Source: Phallusia mammillata
Taxonomy: Eukaryota > Chordata > Ascidiacea > Phlebobranchia > Ascidiidae
Assembly: GCA_003260075.1 (NCBI GenBank)
Contig: QLIY01000189.1
Coordinates: 141,435-205,434, forward strand
Length of the DNA stretch: 64,000 nt
Direction: 5' to 3'
Within the stretch, counting starts at the first letter, position 1, and the number at the start of each line of letters is the position of its first letter. This document shows positions 12,301-27,300 of the stretch, piece by piece. A model generated the notes under the pieces. It ran no database searches, was not told the DNA's origin, and saw only the letters and a program-made list of their open reading frames with translations. Position numbers and translations under genes: made by a program.

Positions 12301-15300
12301 TTTGCACCGCAGATTGCGTTTTTAGTTTATACAGAAGCAGAAAATAGTGCATCCTAATTAAGTGTTTTGTCTATGTATCGATTGGAGCTATACATTTGTG
12401 TACGATATATTCAGTTTAATGGCAACTTGATTGTGAAAACATACAACTCATTCAAGTCATTTAAAAAAAAACAATGTTAGCCTACGTGACTTAACAAATC
12501 TAGAAAACTAACTTCAAATTAGAACAGTGGGATTTCTTTATTTGAACAAAGCAGCAAACGTACCTCAACAGTGTTTTGTTTGGATGTAGCTTGCATTCTT
12601 AGTGGGGGGGGGGGCATGATGAGGAGGATTATTGCTCTTGGCTTCCTCCATCCAGTCAGTCACTTGCTGGAGTTCAGCTTTGTAAGCTTCCACCATCCTT
12701 CTGTATTGTTCCTCTTCCAGGATTTTGATCTGATGTTAATTACAATGTGTTTGTGTAAGTTGCACGTTTCATTTGACTAAACTCGTCTTTTAGGCTTAGT
12801 GCACCGAAAATGCATTTTTACTTCATACACTGGCAGTCTAATATTCGTGAAAATAGTGCATCCTAATTAGTCGTTCTTGGTAATGTATCGATCTAGCAGT
12901 ATTGTAAAAGAAACTAATTTAAAAGCAACTTCATGTGTGGAAAACAGAACAGTCATTTAGACCAATGTTCAAAAACAAATATATCACACAAAGAAATCTA
13001 GATAAAACTAAATTAAAAATTGAACAATGAGACTGTTTGTTGTTTGGCCAAAACAGCCAACGTACCTCAACAGTGTTTTGTTTGGATGTAGCTTGCATTC
13101 TTAGTGTGTCCCATCTGTCGTACAGCACAGACACAGTCGCTTGGAAGGCGTCTTTACCAGCGTGTTCGTTGCCAAGGAAACGCACCTTACGATCGACTGA
13201 CTCCAGCTTGGGTATTACCCGGTTGATGTCGTCAAGCAGTTCCTGTTTTAAAAAGTTAAGTTTTTTACATTGATAAATTTACTACGTAAGTCCCAGTTAG
13301 AACGTGTGAGAGACGAACACTGGGGGGGGGGGCGATCGACTGACTCCAGTTTGGGTATAACTCGGTTGATGTCGTCAAGCAGTTCCTATTATAAAATAAA
13401 TAAGTTTTCACATTGATAAATTTACCACGTAAGTCCCAGTTAGAACGAGTGAGGGACAAGTACTGTTTTACTTAAACAGGTTTAACAATAATGCATTATA
13501 AAATGAAGTTTGTCCGAAATGTACCTGTGTTGCTTGGAGAGTTTTCTGAAGATCAACCTCTTCATCAGAGGGGGGGGGGACTAGAAGTTTTGGTATAAAA
13601 CTTTAACAGGGCAAAAAAATGAAACAGTGCACAAAGGGGGGGGGGAGCGTCCAACCGATCCTGGAACTCGTCAAGTTTTGCAGTCACGTATTGTATTTCC
13701 TGCTGCAGATCTTCTTGGTGTTGTAGCGCATTTAAAAACGATTCACCTTTCACACCGAGCTGTCAATCAACAATTTAGAAACGTTTAAAATTGAATCTTT
13801 TGTCAGCCAATGTACATCCATAGGAAAGCATGTTGTTTAGCTTACACCAAAGTTGTCAAAAACTACTTTCAACACTTCTGCAAGTAACATGCGCAGAAGG
13901 TATTTATGATACAGTAATAAAAAATAGCTAGACTGAAATTTTGGTATAAAACTTTAACAGGGCAAAAAAATGAAACAGTGCACAAATTCCTACTTGTTCC
14001 TTCAGCTTGGAAAGCGACTGGTCAACTAGATTAAGTTTTTGGTCCGGCGATTCGAAAAGAGTGCTATCTCGCCCTCTCGTCACCATGAATGGACTGCTAG
14101 TCCGCACTGGACGAGGCAACAGCAGTTGTTTGTCACCTGCAAAAATCCATTTGTTGCCAAAGTGCTGGAGATTATACAATTTTTTGCATTAAAACATACT
14201 GTATGTGTTATCACTATCTAATTCGTCAGATGGCGCTGGTGCAATGTCAGGATAAGTGGAGACCATTCCCATTGCCAAAGAAGGAGAGAGCAGCGAGCTG
14301 GTACTGCATGATGACAGATCTAAATTAACAAAACAAAATATATTTTAAAAGGTGTCCAAGTTAGAGTCTTTTGTTCATGTTAGTATGGCGGGGGGGGGGC
14401 CACAACAAAAACATTTTAAAAGGTGTCCAAGTTAGAGTCTTTTGTTCATGTTAGTATGGCTTAGTTAAAAGAGTTTACTTGAAGCCGAGTTAAAAAGTTT
14501 CGAATCTGGGGAAGCCCCGTCCGGTGATTCTTTTCCTTTCAAACTGTCGCTAAGGAATTCCGTTAGTCTTCTCTTCACACCGGGCGACCTGTTTAAAATA
14601 ACAACCATCTTTGACATATCCAGCAACACAAATACTGGAATCTGAAGGCAATATTCATACTTATCAGACTTCATTATTGGAGAAATAGGAACTTTCTTGG
14701 TGGTTTCACGCAACATGTCTTCAAATGTTGGCGTTTTCTCTGGATCCGACCTGGGCGATGGTGATTGGTTCGTTGAGCGATCACGTGGTGTGACAAAGGG
14801 CGAATTACGTTGTCTGGTCGAGGTACGTGGTGTAGCGTGAGTGGAAAAATCATCATCATCAGGTCCACCATAGTCAAATGTGCCAAGACCTGATGAATCA
14901 TATGGAGGAGATTCAAGTCCATCAGGAAGTATACTTGATTCATCTAAAAAATAGAAAAATATATTTTACTGCTTTATGTATTCGAGTGGTTTATCAGTAG
15001 TCTGTCAACGTTTAATATTTCAGCTTCAACTTACTTCTGGACTTCATCATTTCAGCTTGATCTCGAAGATCGGAAATTTGTTTCTCATATTCCTCAACTT
15101 CATCGGTCAACCTCCGATATTCCTCCAACTCTTCACGAGCGTCGCGTGGAGTGGAAACGCGAGGAGAAACTTAAAAACAAACGGGATTTTAAAACCATGT
15201 GTTTTGCTTAGGAAGCTTCTGACCAAAATCAAGACTTTGGCGACAGCCCAAAATAGTCACAATTTCTTTGCCGTGAATGTATTTGTAACTGTTTAGTCGT

Positions 15301-18300
15301 GACAAAAATCGTAATTTTGAGCAATGTGCGCGATTACGTTGACGTTTCTTCTTCTATTTTAGGTTTAATTGTGCTTCCAGAAAAGTGGGTATTGTGGGTT
15401 TATAGGTCATATTAGATAATAACACACCTAAGTTTTTGGATGTTGGCAGCTGATTAAGTCGCATTTTAGCGTCATCAAGTTTCTCAGCCAATCGCCGGAT
15501 CTCATCATCGTACACGTCATTGTCACGTGCACGCGCTTCAAGGTCGAGTAAATCCGCTGTTGCGGCTAGTTCCACCTCGTCAATCGCCAGTTCCACTTCA
15601 TTAGCCAGTTTTACTGCTTCTACTGGTTCACGGAGTGTGTGAAGAGCAAGTTTGGGTACACCAAGTATTTCCTGTCCTCCTGTAATTAAATGGTTGTTTG
15701 GTTAGTAGAAAAAGAAATGAAAGCAAATCATAGTAATCACCACATTGTGATAAGAGGTTAGCTGGGCAAAACTGATAAGCCTACAAAATCGGTGCTTCGA
15801 TTATAAAACAACAGTGAACAAAATTAATAACACAAACTTCGGTTTGAGCATACATCAGCGGTTTGAGAACGCAATTAAATGTTCCATTTTGATAAAATGT
15901 TCAGTTTTTAAGATGATAAGACATTGGTGGTATAAGTTAGACAGTTTGTCCAACAGACTGCAGTGGAGTACCTCCATGTTTTTGTTGTGAGATAAAATCA
16001 AACAAAATGCAATGTAGGTTTATGAAAGCTAAATATTTGGTCAAATTAGGCAGTTTACCCAAACCTAAGTTTTACTTACTATCAGAACCTCTTTTTCTCG
16101 GTGAAGGTGTCGGCGACAGCTGGTATGGATGATGTTGTTTTACATTGTCTAACTTTTCCTTGTATTGTTGCAATCGTTCTAAAAGCTTTTTCTTTCCTTC
16201 AATCTGCTGCAATATTGATTTCTCTGGGGTCATTTCCTCAGACGAAGCCTTCAGTTTGGCAACAGCTTTCGATACAAAAGAAGTAGAATGATTGACAAGT
16301 TAACATTTGATCAACAAACTCAGGTATCAAAAGTTTTTATATAACATAGGCAGTTTTGGGCGTTCAAACGATAGTTTTGAAACCACAGAGTCATTTTGAA
16401 AGAGTCATTTAGTTCCATGTGATCCCTCCAAAAGTTTACCATTTCATTCGTATGCCAGTAACTTTAAACTAACACTTTTTAAATCACAATCTACATGCAA
16501 ACTTACCTTCATTAATCTTCTGAACCTCCTCTTCCATTTCAGTTGCCACGGCAACCGCTTCACCGAGCTCATCTTCCCGACCTCGGATCTGATCTTCAAC
16601 TCTTTTGCACTCATCCAACATCCCGTCAATCTTTCTGTTGAACACATTGCTCGATGCAGATGGGCTGGAGGACGGAAAACGATCTCTCTTTCTCTCAAGC
16701 TCGTTACGTAATCTCCTCAATTGCTCCCGCAGGTTCTGAACACATAAATTACATATACATTTATTTTTTGCCATACTCCCGGCTAAAAAAGCACAGAATA
16801 CGCTCAGAAAACTAATGGCCCAGAACGTTTGTGTAAAACCACATGCGCAAACGTTTGGCGCATGCAAATAACAAGATTTTCTTGGATCAATCTTTAAATA
16901 ATTGTTACTACAAATATCTTTCGGTTAGAAAAATTAGTCTAGGATTTTGGCGGCCCACAAAAAGGTTTAGTACAAACTAAATATTTCTTTTCATTTAGAG
17001 AGCTGCGAACCTTGTGATCACGCATTTGTCTTCTTGCGTCTTTCGCGGGGGGGGGGTAAAACGGATTGGTTAAACAAGAAATAATTATCTGCAACACCTA
17101 ACTAATGCTGGTACAACATACTCATACAAAGTACAAACCACGCATAGTACAAACTAAATATTTCTTTTGATTTAAAGAGCTGCGAACCTTGTGATCACGC
17201 ATTTGTCTTCTTGCGTCTTTCGCATCGCAAACAGTTAGAGGTCCGGCTATAGTCGAAAGCGCCTTACTTTTCCATTCTTCAAGAAATTCACCCATTTCGT
17301 TAAGTTCTTCCAGATAAACGGATGCCTTCAGCAAAACAAAAATACGGTTTCTGGTAAAACTCAAAGTCAAAATTATACCTCGAACCTTTAGCTTAATGTA
17401 ATTTCTTGCATGTGAGACATAATATAGCACAGTGAAGTGCTGACATGAAATGTACGTGGCACTAAATCGAAAAACATGTTTGGTTCCTACCTGGTTGGCT
17501 TCATGTATTTTCGAGTCCATCAACTCCTGTACGCGGGTGTAATGTTCATTCACAGCGTTCACTGCCGCGTTTAGTGATGCCTTGCTGCCAGCGTGTGATG
17601 TTTGATCTGCGATCTCCTGCGCCACAGCGTCCAAGTTCACAAGACGTACGTGACATTGATCAAGACTCTCAGCTAGTTTCTGCAAAACGAAACCTTGTGT
17701 TTAAAATGTTTGTGCCAGGTTGCAACGAAAAAGTGTCATAGAGTATTTGGCATCGCCGTTAACAATTATTCAGTCATTAAAACTACAAATCTGCATTTTA
17801 TCACTTAACTAACATGACTTCCTGCTGGTGTTATTTTCGCAAAAATTACATTTTGAAAACTAACACGTATATCTTTACATACATGGTAGAATTTTTTGTT
17901 CGATTTCTTACTTTGTGCGTTTTCGTGCTAGCCACAAGATCAGCAGGATCGTCGGTAAGTTGCATCTCAGTTTGTGTGAGAAGAGCTGATATCTGCATCA
18001 GCTCAACGTGATAATCCTCACGAAGATCCCGGGCTGATTCCAGCTCCTGGAGAAAGAAATGGCAATGCAATTGGCAAAACCAAATAAACCGGTCACTTTA
18101 AAACAGTTTGCAGACCAACAGAAAAAACACAAACTAAAAAAACAGATGTACCTTGCGGTCGCACATTAAAATGTACACTTTCTGTTTTGAATGCAAAGCC
18201 TTGCTTTTCTGTCATACATTTTAACAGACAGACTTACGTTTTCTTTATCTTTCAGTTCTTGATGCAAAGCGGCGAGAGCTATCCTGATCTTGGCAATAGT

Positions 18301-21300
18301 GGATGAAAGTTCGACAGGTAAGATCGCGTAATTTTGCAAATACTTTTGCCTTTGTTCCTCCGATATCTTGTTGAAGTGGGCTTCTTTATTCGAAAGCTGC
18401 TCTTTCAACTAAGAAACAAATTATTAAAAGTCAATAAAAGTGTAACGTTGTGTGACATCAACTTTTTTAAACTCATTTTAATAAGGAGCATACGACGTTT
18501 TTCTGCTGAAGTCTCACGCAAACACTACCTGTCTCATGGTGTCCAGTTTATCTTGTACATGTCCAGGTGCTGGGGCAATGTCTAGTGTGCGATCTGCATT
18601 CTCCCTCATATCTTCTACCCATTCCAGCATGTCACGTAGCTCAGCATTCAAAGTTTCTCTCGATTGCATTTCGGCTTTCACTGCCGCCAGTTTGTCAATG
18701 GTCGCTTCAGATAACCTTAAAAATAAGGAAAAAATATAAAAACATAACCTAGTCATACATACTTTTCGTCCACATCTGTTCACATATTTAAAATAAACAA
18801 TTGAGCACCACAAAAATACAGTTACATTACAAAGTTTTTACTGTTTATCTTTACAGAAAAATATCTTAACTTACTTTTGGCACCGTCCCTCTATGTTATC
18901 TGCTTTGTTGCGTACAGCCTGTTTATTGGGTGATTCGAGCCGTCCAGACAAGGTGAGAGCTGCATCATGAACTGTGCTTAACCTTCGTGATACCGATGAC
19001 ACGTCGTTTTGCAGGGAATGAAGGGTGGATCTGTTAATACATAACATTCAAATATGTAATTTCGCTTCAACTCAGTAGGACGTTTTGTCAATATTCGTTA
19101 CCACTTACTTTTTTTCAAAAAATACGTTCCTTTCGTGGGACACGACAAAGTATAGTTTTAAAACTACAATTTTCGGTGTGATTGGCAAGGTTTAAAAATG
19201 TACCACCAAAAGTTGTATAATTTAGCAAAACATATACCTTTGTTGGGATAATTCCTGTAACGTGCATTTTTCCAAAGCTTGATAGGGGAGTTTATCCTCA
19301 ACGCGGTTTAACGTATTGTCGGTGGATGACGTCACCTCATTGAATGTTTTCCATTCTTGTATACACTTTTCCAGTATTCTTTGCATGTCCTGGTTTACAA
19401 TAAGAGCTCACAAACTTTTGTTATATAAATGAACTCCAACTATTACTTCCAAACAAAAAGCTATTAGCATAAAGTCAAGCCGAGACAATAAAAGACTTTA
19501 GAAACGAAACAAAAACCAAATAAAAGCTTTCTCATTGTATTTTTTAATCTATTTTAAGATTAACACCATAGTTAGGTGATGCAAACTTGACGTTATGAGA
19601 TTTGGAGTACACCGGTTTCATTTGGAATATTGTAAGTCGGCTCAATAAAAGTTTAATTTATGTTACGTTCACAAAAATAAACTACAGTATCATAAAAAAA
19701 ATACATTACTGTTAAAATAGGCATCTTGTTGGAAGGACAATATGTTTATTTTTAATATGAGGTTAACATAATGTTCTTGTTAACATATTTAAAATAATTC
19801 TATTAGATGTAAAATATTTAAACCTTTTTACATACCTTGGACCTTCCCTGTAATCTTGTTAGTCTTTGCTTAACACCAGTGAGTGATCTTCCAACAGCCA
19901 TCCTTCCACTTACACTGTCGGCTGCCGCCAGTGCTTGCGAAACTTCTTGCAGCGCTTGTACACTGCTTTCAAGGTTCCAGACTTCACCAGCAATTAACTG
20001 TTGTAAAAATGCAGTTACCAAAATGCGTTTGATACTGCAAACAATTACAGGGCTGCACACAACGCACTGTATGTCAGTTTAGTGTTTCCTGCTTTGTCTT
20101 TACTAAAAAGTATTTCCTGTATTGGTCTGTGCCACATAATGTTGATTAGTGGAAAGTCATTGAATGATAGAAAATGTGAAAACAACCAACTTAGGAATCG
20201 TCAAAATTATGTTGCAGAAAATGGTTTAAAAATGCATTTTTTCCAAAGTAAATATAACAAGAACTCTTTGAAGACTTTCTACCTCAAAACTTCTCAAGTT
20301 TTCCTGGGCCGATTCAAGAGATGATGGCATCGAGCAATCAACGAATTTTAACCTATCTTCTGTGCGCGTCATCTTTGACGTCACGCGATCAAGCTCAAGG
20401 TCAAAACCCTCCCAGCTCATAGCGGCCGCCTAAGAGCACGACAAAATGTTACAACTATAACTCATCAAAAAGGGTATCGATTGGTATTAACGAACATAAT
20501 TTAAATTGGACACTTTAGTAACCACGATTCGTTAGTTGTGTAGGTTTGCAGACCCAAACAATAATTTTATTGTCAGGAAGACTTTGCAAGTATAATTCGT
20601 CAAGTCGGCCATCGATTGGTATTAACACACATAATTTCAATATGACTCTTGAGCAACTATAATTCCTTAGTTGTGTAGGTTTGTAAACCCAAATAATAGT
20701 TTTAACATTTGGAAGATTGACAGACGCTGGGCTACTTTTAATAACAAACCTGCAAGCTATGATGGATATCTTTAGCGGCATCAAGTAGGTTTTCAGCGCG
20801 TTCGCGTACACCGCCAACCACAGTGGAAAGCGTGTCACGTGCAGTTTTGGTGAGACCTGTGGGTCCGTACATTTCATCGAGATCTTTTGCAACTTCTTCC
20901 AATTCGTCAACATAATGCAAGATCTCACCTTCGGTAGTAAAGAGTGCCTGTAGGAGTGCGGAAAACACAAGTTAGACTGGCCTAACTCAGTTGGAAATTT
21001 TCTGCTTGAACAGTCTAGAACTTAGGCAACCATGACAACAATGTACTTGTTTAAACAAGTAAAACAAAGAGAAATTAAAATAACAAACTTGCAATTGCGA
21101 AAAAAGTGGATTGCGACAAAACAAAAAGAAAATGTTGCGACAGATTTTCGAAACATAGAGAAAGAAAATATGACGCAGAAACTGATAACTCTATTCAATG
21201 ATTCCAGCTTTATTCCCTTTTTTGAATAGCTGGCAAAAAATGCAGTAGTCCAGTAGTGAAATGCACTAGTCTTTAATGCAACAGAGGTAAAAGACATGCG

Positions 21301-24300
21301 TATCATGAGCCAAATTCATTTGTTCACAATCGTTACGAAATTACGGACAAAAGAGCTGGGCAATAGAATGCCTTTATGACCTTAAAAAAGATCATCAAGG
21401 CGGAAATAATGATAAAAAAACGCAGAGGTCTTGAGTGTGGTTTTTGGGAGAAAATATGTACAGAAATTTTGCCTTTATGACCGTTTTGTGAAGGAGTGTC
21501 CTAATGCCGAAAAAAAACTTTTTCAAATATACAAAGTTTTTGTGTCCCAAATCGTTTAATTTGACAAGTCAGATTCTTACATTTACGTTGTTACGCAATT
21601 CTTCTCTATCAATTTCTATTAACAAAGTCTTTGGGCTCGTAATGAAATTTCTACATGTCATCTTTAAAGAAAGTACTTCTACACATCTACAAAGCTACGC
21701 TTATTGGGACCCAGAATCATGCATTGGGTCCTACATTAAAGAAAAACCTTACGACATGCTTAATTACCTCGTACTGGTGGATCATATAATCCGCCTGAAG
21801 AACCGTATTAATCGTTACAAATTAGATGGTTGTGTTATGTCATTAACTCTTATGTTATGTCAGATAAACATCTTGGTATCCACAGTACAATTTTCGTAGT
21901 GTCATCTGATAATCATCTTATTAGATTCATACTGCGAATTATTTTATCGCTTTTTTTGTCTCACAATACAAAGTAATTAGATAAGTGGCATTACATTTTC
22001 TACTATAGATTGTAATCTATATCTTTAAATTAAGTTGTATCCTATTTTTGTTTTGTAACTTAGCATACAAACGGAATGAAATTATTTCTTTAAATCCATT
22101 TGACGCATACTGAGCTACAGTATCAAAATACAAAGCAAATTAGAGCTTTGGATGTCAAAATACTGTACACCTACACCATAGCAAACGTAATTATACCCAA
22201 ATTAAAAATCCAAAGAATTGTTAAAAATTCGTACGCAATTAGGTATTTGTACAAACTTTAGCCACACCTGATGTTGTTCAAGTAAGTCTCTAGCGTGTTC
22301 TGGATTGCTATCAGCTTCCAGTAACTGCAATTCGGCGCTGGCGCTTCCCAGTTTACTCTGCACACGACCCAAGCAGTCTGCGTACCTTTGACGTGATTCT
22401 AACGCTTGCTCAAGGTGTCCCTGTGAAACAGATCAAACAGAATTATTTCAAGTTCAGATTTGCATGTGTAAAAGGTAATACATTGTTGAAAAACGGGTTG
22501 CACCTTTCTTTCAATAAGCTGAGGTGTAATGTGATAGAAAACGTAAATTTTATAAATGACTACAAATACAAATGCCCATATTAGCAGTCAAATTATATTG
22601 ATACTGGTTATGGTAATAAAACTTTAAAATAAGCAAAATATATTTCTGTCGTACTCAGTTTAAAAATAAGTCACCAAAGATTTATGGCCAATACCCTATT
22701 TATGAGTTATATGCGTTACCATGGTATCCAACATTAGTAATTTGGGCTACCATGGTATCCTATCAGGAGGGTGTTTAGCTATAAACCATTGTTTAAGGTT
22801 TATTTGAAAATATTATTGTGTAGTATCACGAACCTCTTTCGCCTCAATGACAGTAGCGAGAGAATACTTGAGTTTTGTAAGTTCTTCAAGCTGGTGTTTT
22901 ACTGCATGTGGTAGTTCTTCATCTTCCTCTAGGTGGCGCTCTACCTCTTTGTCACCAAGAGCTTCCAAAACACGTAATTTGGATTCCACTTCTTCTTTAG
23001 TTATCTGCGAATGAAATTGTGTTTTACATCCAACTTGCAATGTAGTTTTGTGTGTTTCGGTATTTACACTGGTTTAGAAATTGCATCAGCCTTAAAGCAG
23101 TTTTTTTAACGAATTTGATTTTTTTAACAAAAATAATTCAGTCTTTATAACTTGTCAAAAAGAAAAACAAAAGCTTGCGGAACTTTTCACATGACCGATC
23201 ATGAACGTTAAAATTAAGCGTTTAAAAACCTGTCACGGTCACCAACACATGAACTTGCTTTAAGTGAAAACATGCGGTCGCTAAAGCAAATTTATTCGGT
23301 TTAAACCTGCAACTTCTTGATTTCCTCTTGAACACTTTGTGGGTCGAGTTTTAGGGGTGTCTCACACTCGAGGGCGCTCTGCGTTTCCTCCAACCACTGC
23401 ACTCCCTTCTCAAGGTCGCCTTGAAAGTCACGTCGTGACACTAACCTGCAAACCAGTAAAGTTTTCACAGTTATACTAATTTTTCAAAGCACATTTCATA
23501 CAGCAATAGGATGGTTATATGACACGCTTCTGCAAATTTTTCTTCGCACCTAGAAAAAAACATATCTTTTCAAACAAGTGTATTATTCGTTAGATCTTCA
23601 ACAAAATTTTGCGATCTGAACAGTTAATTGTAGTTATTTTTAATTGCATGTTTTGAAGTCAGGTTGCTTTAAAGCTTGCTCCATATATCCTTTTTAGCGA
23701 ATCAGTAGTTTAAATGCGCAGTCAATAATTCAACATCCATCAGTAGCAACCTATAAATTTTGTTGTACCAACCGTTTCTCAAGGTCTCGCTGCCTCTCTC
23801 CCAGGTTTCCTTGCATGCGATGAAGAGCTTCCCGGAGGACGTCCACCTTGTCACGGATGAGGATCTTGTCCTGCTCGTCCATGTCCGCACATAACTGTTC
23901 AGCCAATCCACTCACTGATCTCAACTCGATCTGACAACTTGTTAACATTGCTGCCATTTGCTGTGAGAAAAAACAAATTATTTAATTAGTTTGGTTATAA
24001 AAAATTTTGAAGTTATTACAAAGCAGGCAACGAAGGTTGAAAAAATAGACTTATGCGACACAGCAAATCGACTGCTGTTAGCGCCTCTTGAATTGCTTTT
24101 TAATGAATACAATGTGGACAAAACATCTCAACGCTTGGTTCTATCGGTAATGCATTGCTTTTCTACTAAAAACCATGAACAAAGCACCTAAATGAGAAAT
24201 GTTTGCGAACACGTAAGTAGTCTTTATAATACAAGCTTTATAAAAGTTGGTTTATTGAACATATTTTATTGTCGTTTTAATCGAAGTTGAGCTTGAAAGG

Positions 24301-27300
24301 TTCATAATTCTTGAATTATTTTCATAGCGCGCAGGCTTCTTTACATATTCCGTACTAAAGTCACATTACCTGGGACATTGACAATTTATGTTCGACTCTA
24401 CTCGGGCTCCCAGTGTTCAGCTCTCTGTCGCAGTCAGATATTTGCTCCTCTAGCTCCATCATGCGACGTTCAAATCGCTCTCTGCATAGCGCCATCTCGC
24501 GGAAGCGGTCAATGCGCTGTGAGCTCTGTTGCGCCAATCGGTGATAGATTGCAGTAGCTGTTGATACAGAAAGAAAACATTCTTTTAGGTAAAAATACTA
24601 TTGAAAAAAAAGTTAAAAAGACTGTTAAGACTTGTCATACTAGAGACTAGACCCTATTAAGAAAATGTATTCCTTATTGAGCAAACAACGTGCAACCTGA
24701 ACTTAACCAATTACTTTGCGTAAACGAATACACAAACGATGTATGTTGAGCTACAATATGTAAAATGTAACAACTTTTGCCTGTAAATTTTTGCTGAGAA
24801 CATTTGGTATTTTGTAGCAAAATTTTGCCTCTACCTTTCAGAAGTTCCTCAGGTTGCCATGGTTGACCAGAACTTTTGAGGCAGTCTCTCATTTTCTCGA
24901 TTTTCTCCAAGCCCGGCTTGCGTTCAGCCAAAGAGTGTTGTATTTTCTAAAAGAAGAGATTGTCGGCTGGTTATCTTCAGTATGTTACATAAACAGTGCT
25001 ATACTGTTTTATAAGTTATTTTTTAATGACTATGAACATTCAGTCCTGGATTTTATGTCCGCATATGTTAAATAGGCAAATCACCGTGGTTACGTCAATT
25101 AACAACTTCAAAAAAACATTAAACAATAACCAACCTCGGCTTTATGTAGTAATATTCGGGCTTGTCCAGCCGTGTGTCCAGTAGGCATATGGTCAAGTTC
25201 ACGAAGCATCGTCTGGCCCACTCCAAGATAATCTTCCAGCTCCTCCAATGAGTGGATGTACTCGCGACGGGAAGACATCATATCTCGCATCTGGTCTCCT
25301 TTGTCCTCCGCAGATTTGCACACACTGGAATCAACACATAATGTTGGATGCTTTCAATGTCAAAGTCTAATTCAGTTATTTTGCGCGAAAAAAAAACAAT
25401 ATAAGCGACGTGGCTTTGACCGCTATCTGTTGAAATGCAGGGGACTGTAAGGATGCAATATCAATAACATACAATATGAAACAGACTGTAAGAGAAGTTT
25501 ATTAAAATTCTGCAATTTAAAGTTTCACAACATAACAACAATGATATTACATGTTAACAACATATAATAGCAAAAATAACAGAAAGCATAACAAAAATGT
25601 TTCTTATTGATTCTTATCTTTCTTATTCTTATCTTATTTCAATACAAGGAAAACTGATCAAAATTGTTAGTTAATACATAATCAAACTGCGGACGAGAAA
25701 CATGACTTACTGTTCAAACTGGTCTTTAATGTTCTTCATTTTTTCAGTGAGCAATGATTGATCAACGTCTGACAATTGAGGTAGAATTTGTTGGGCTTTT
25801 TCGCAGATCTTCGACACTAAGTCGCGATATTTCACCGATTCACTTGTTATCGCCTGAAAACAAACATGTGTTTCAAGCTCTCGCCACAAAAATTGCAGGA
25901 AGTTTAGAAAACAATCGATTTCATACATATTTGACCTACGTCGGCGTTTTATCCGTATTTGTTTAAAATAGTCATAGTCATTAGCAGATCTATACTACTC
26001 CAACAAATCCCATTGCAAAATTATTATCAGTTTTTCTTCGATATAATGTTGATCAGTGGTTCTCAAATTGTGGTACGCCAGGATTTTTCAGGTGGTACGC
26101 GAGCAGCTTTCTGTCATACCTAATTTAAGTCTGATCTAAAATTGCAACTCAACTGACCCAATTGATCAGCCCTGGTTTGGGCGAAACTCGTGTCTTGTAC
26201 AGTCTTTTGAAATTACGGAATATGATAGACTATGTCAGGGTGAGAAAATGGGCCTATTTCTTGGTCTATCCATTCAAACAGGGTTTAGGAAAGGTGGTAC
26301 GCAGCAAAAGAGAAAGTTGTCAGGTGGTACGCGGTCCGTATAAGATTGAGAATCACTGATGTTGATGAATCATTGGAAGGTGCCACTGTACCTCATATCT
26401 GCCCAAGTGGGTTTCCAGATCAGGTAGGGACGCGGCAAGATTGACTTCGGGAAATGTGACAATATCAGCTTCTTTAAGCCAACGAAGGCATCTGTCAACA
26501 TCAGCATGGAAAAGTTCACGACTTGCCAACAACTGCTGTAACTCTTCCAGGCGTTGGCGCCAAAGAGCGTCCACTTCTTCATAACTATCTTCCAAACCTA
26601 GGCAGCAAAATTAATGTTATTTTCACAATAAAAAAAACATTTTTGCGACGTTAATTTTTTGTATCTGTTAGGGAATAGTAATATATAACACAGATGAGCT
26701 GAAGCACTTTTGTTACTTAAGGAATCTGCCACAGACAATAGAATGTATTAAAGAAAGATTCTTGCTTCTGATCAGTTGAATATTTAGACTGTTTCATAAA
26801 AACAGGTAAAAAGAATAAATTTTTTCTTTAAATAACAGAAATATATATTTCCCGTTAAATAAACAGGCATCGTCAGTTTCTTAATAGAAGATTCTAATAG
26901 AAGTTTGGATTTATGCTTTTTACCTGTTTTCTTTTATTTACATAGTTGCGAACACAAAATTAAGTTGACGAATTGAATTAAAACGAAGCAATCATAACAA
27001 TACATCGAACTGCAAAAAAACACCAAGACTTTAAAAAAGCACAAAAATGACACATACTGGAAAAGCTCTACGTGCAGACCACAAACCGTTGGACACCACG
27101 ACACCAATTCTATAGATTCCACGACCAACACCACGTCACAGCACGTCTACGTCACCGCTGATGACGAATACAAGTTTCGCAAATACCTGTTAACTTGCCT
27201 CGAACGCTTACGCTTTCCGGCTTTCCCTCGTAGATGATTTGAATTCCAGTTGCGATAACTTCGTCCACAGTCACCTTATGTCGAACAATCTCTTTGTGAA

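Noticed and set aside
21504-21899. 131-codon plus-strand frame in an intron
   Set aside because: AT-rich composition, no domain, no splice context; plausible chance frame.
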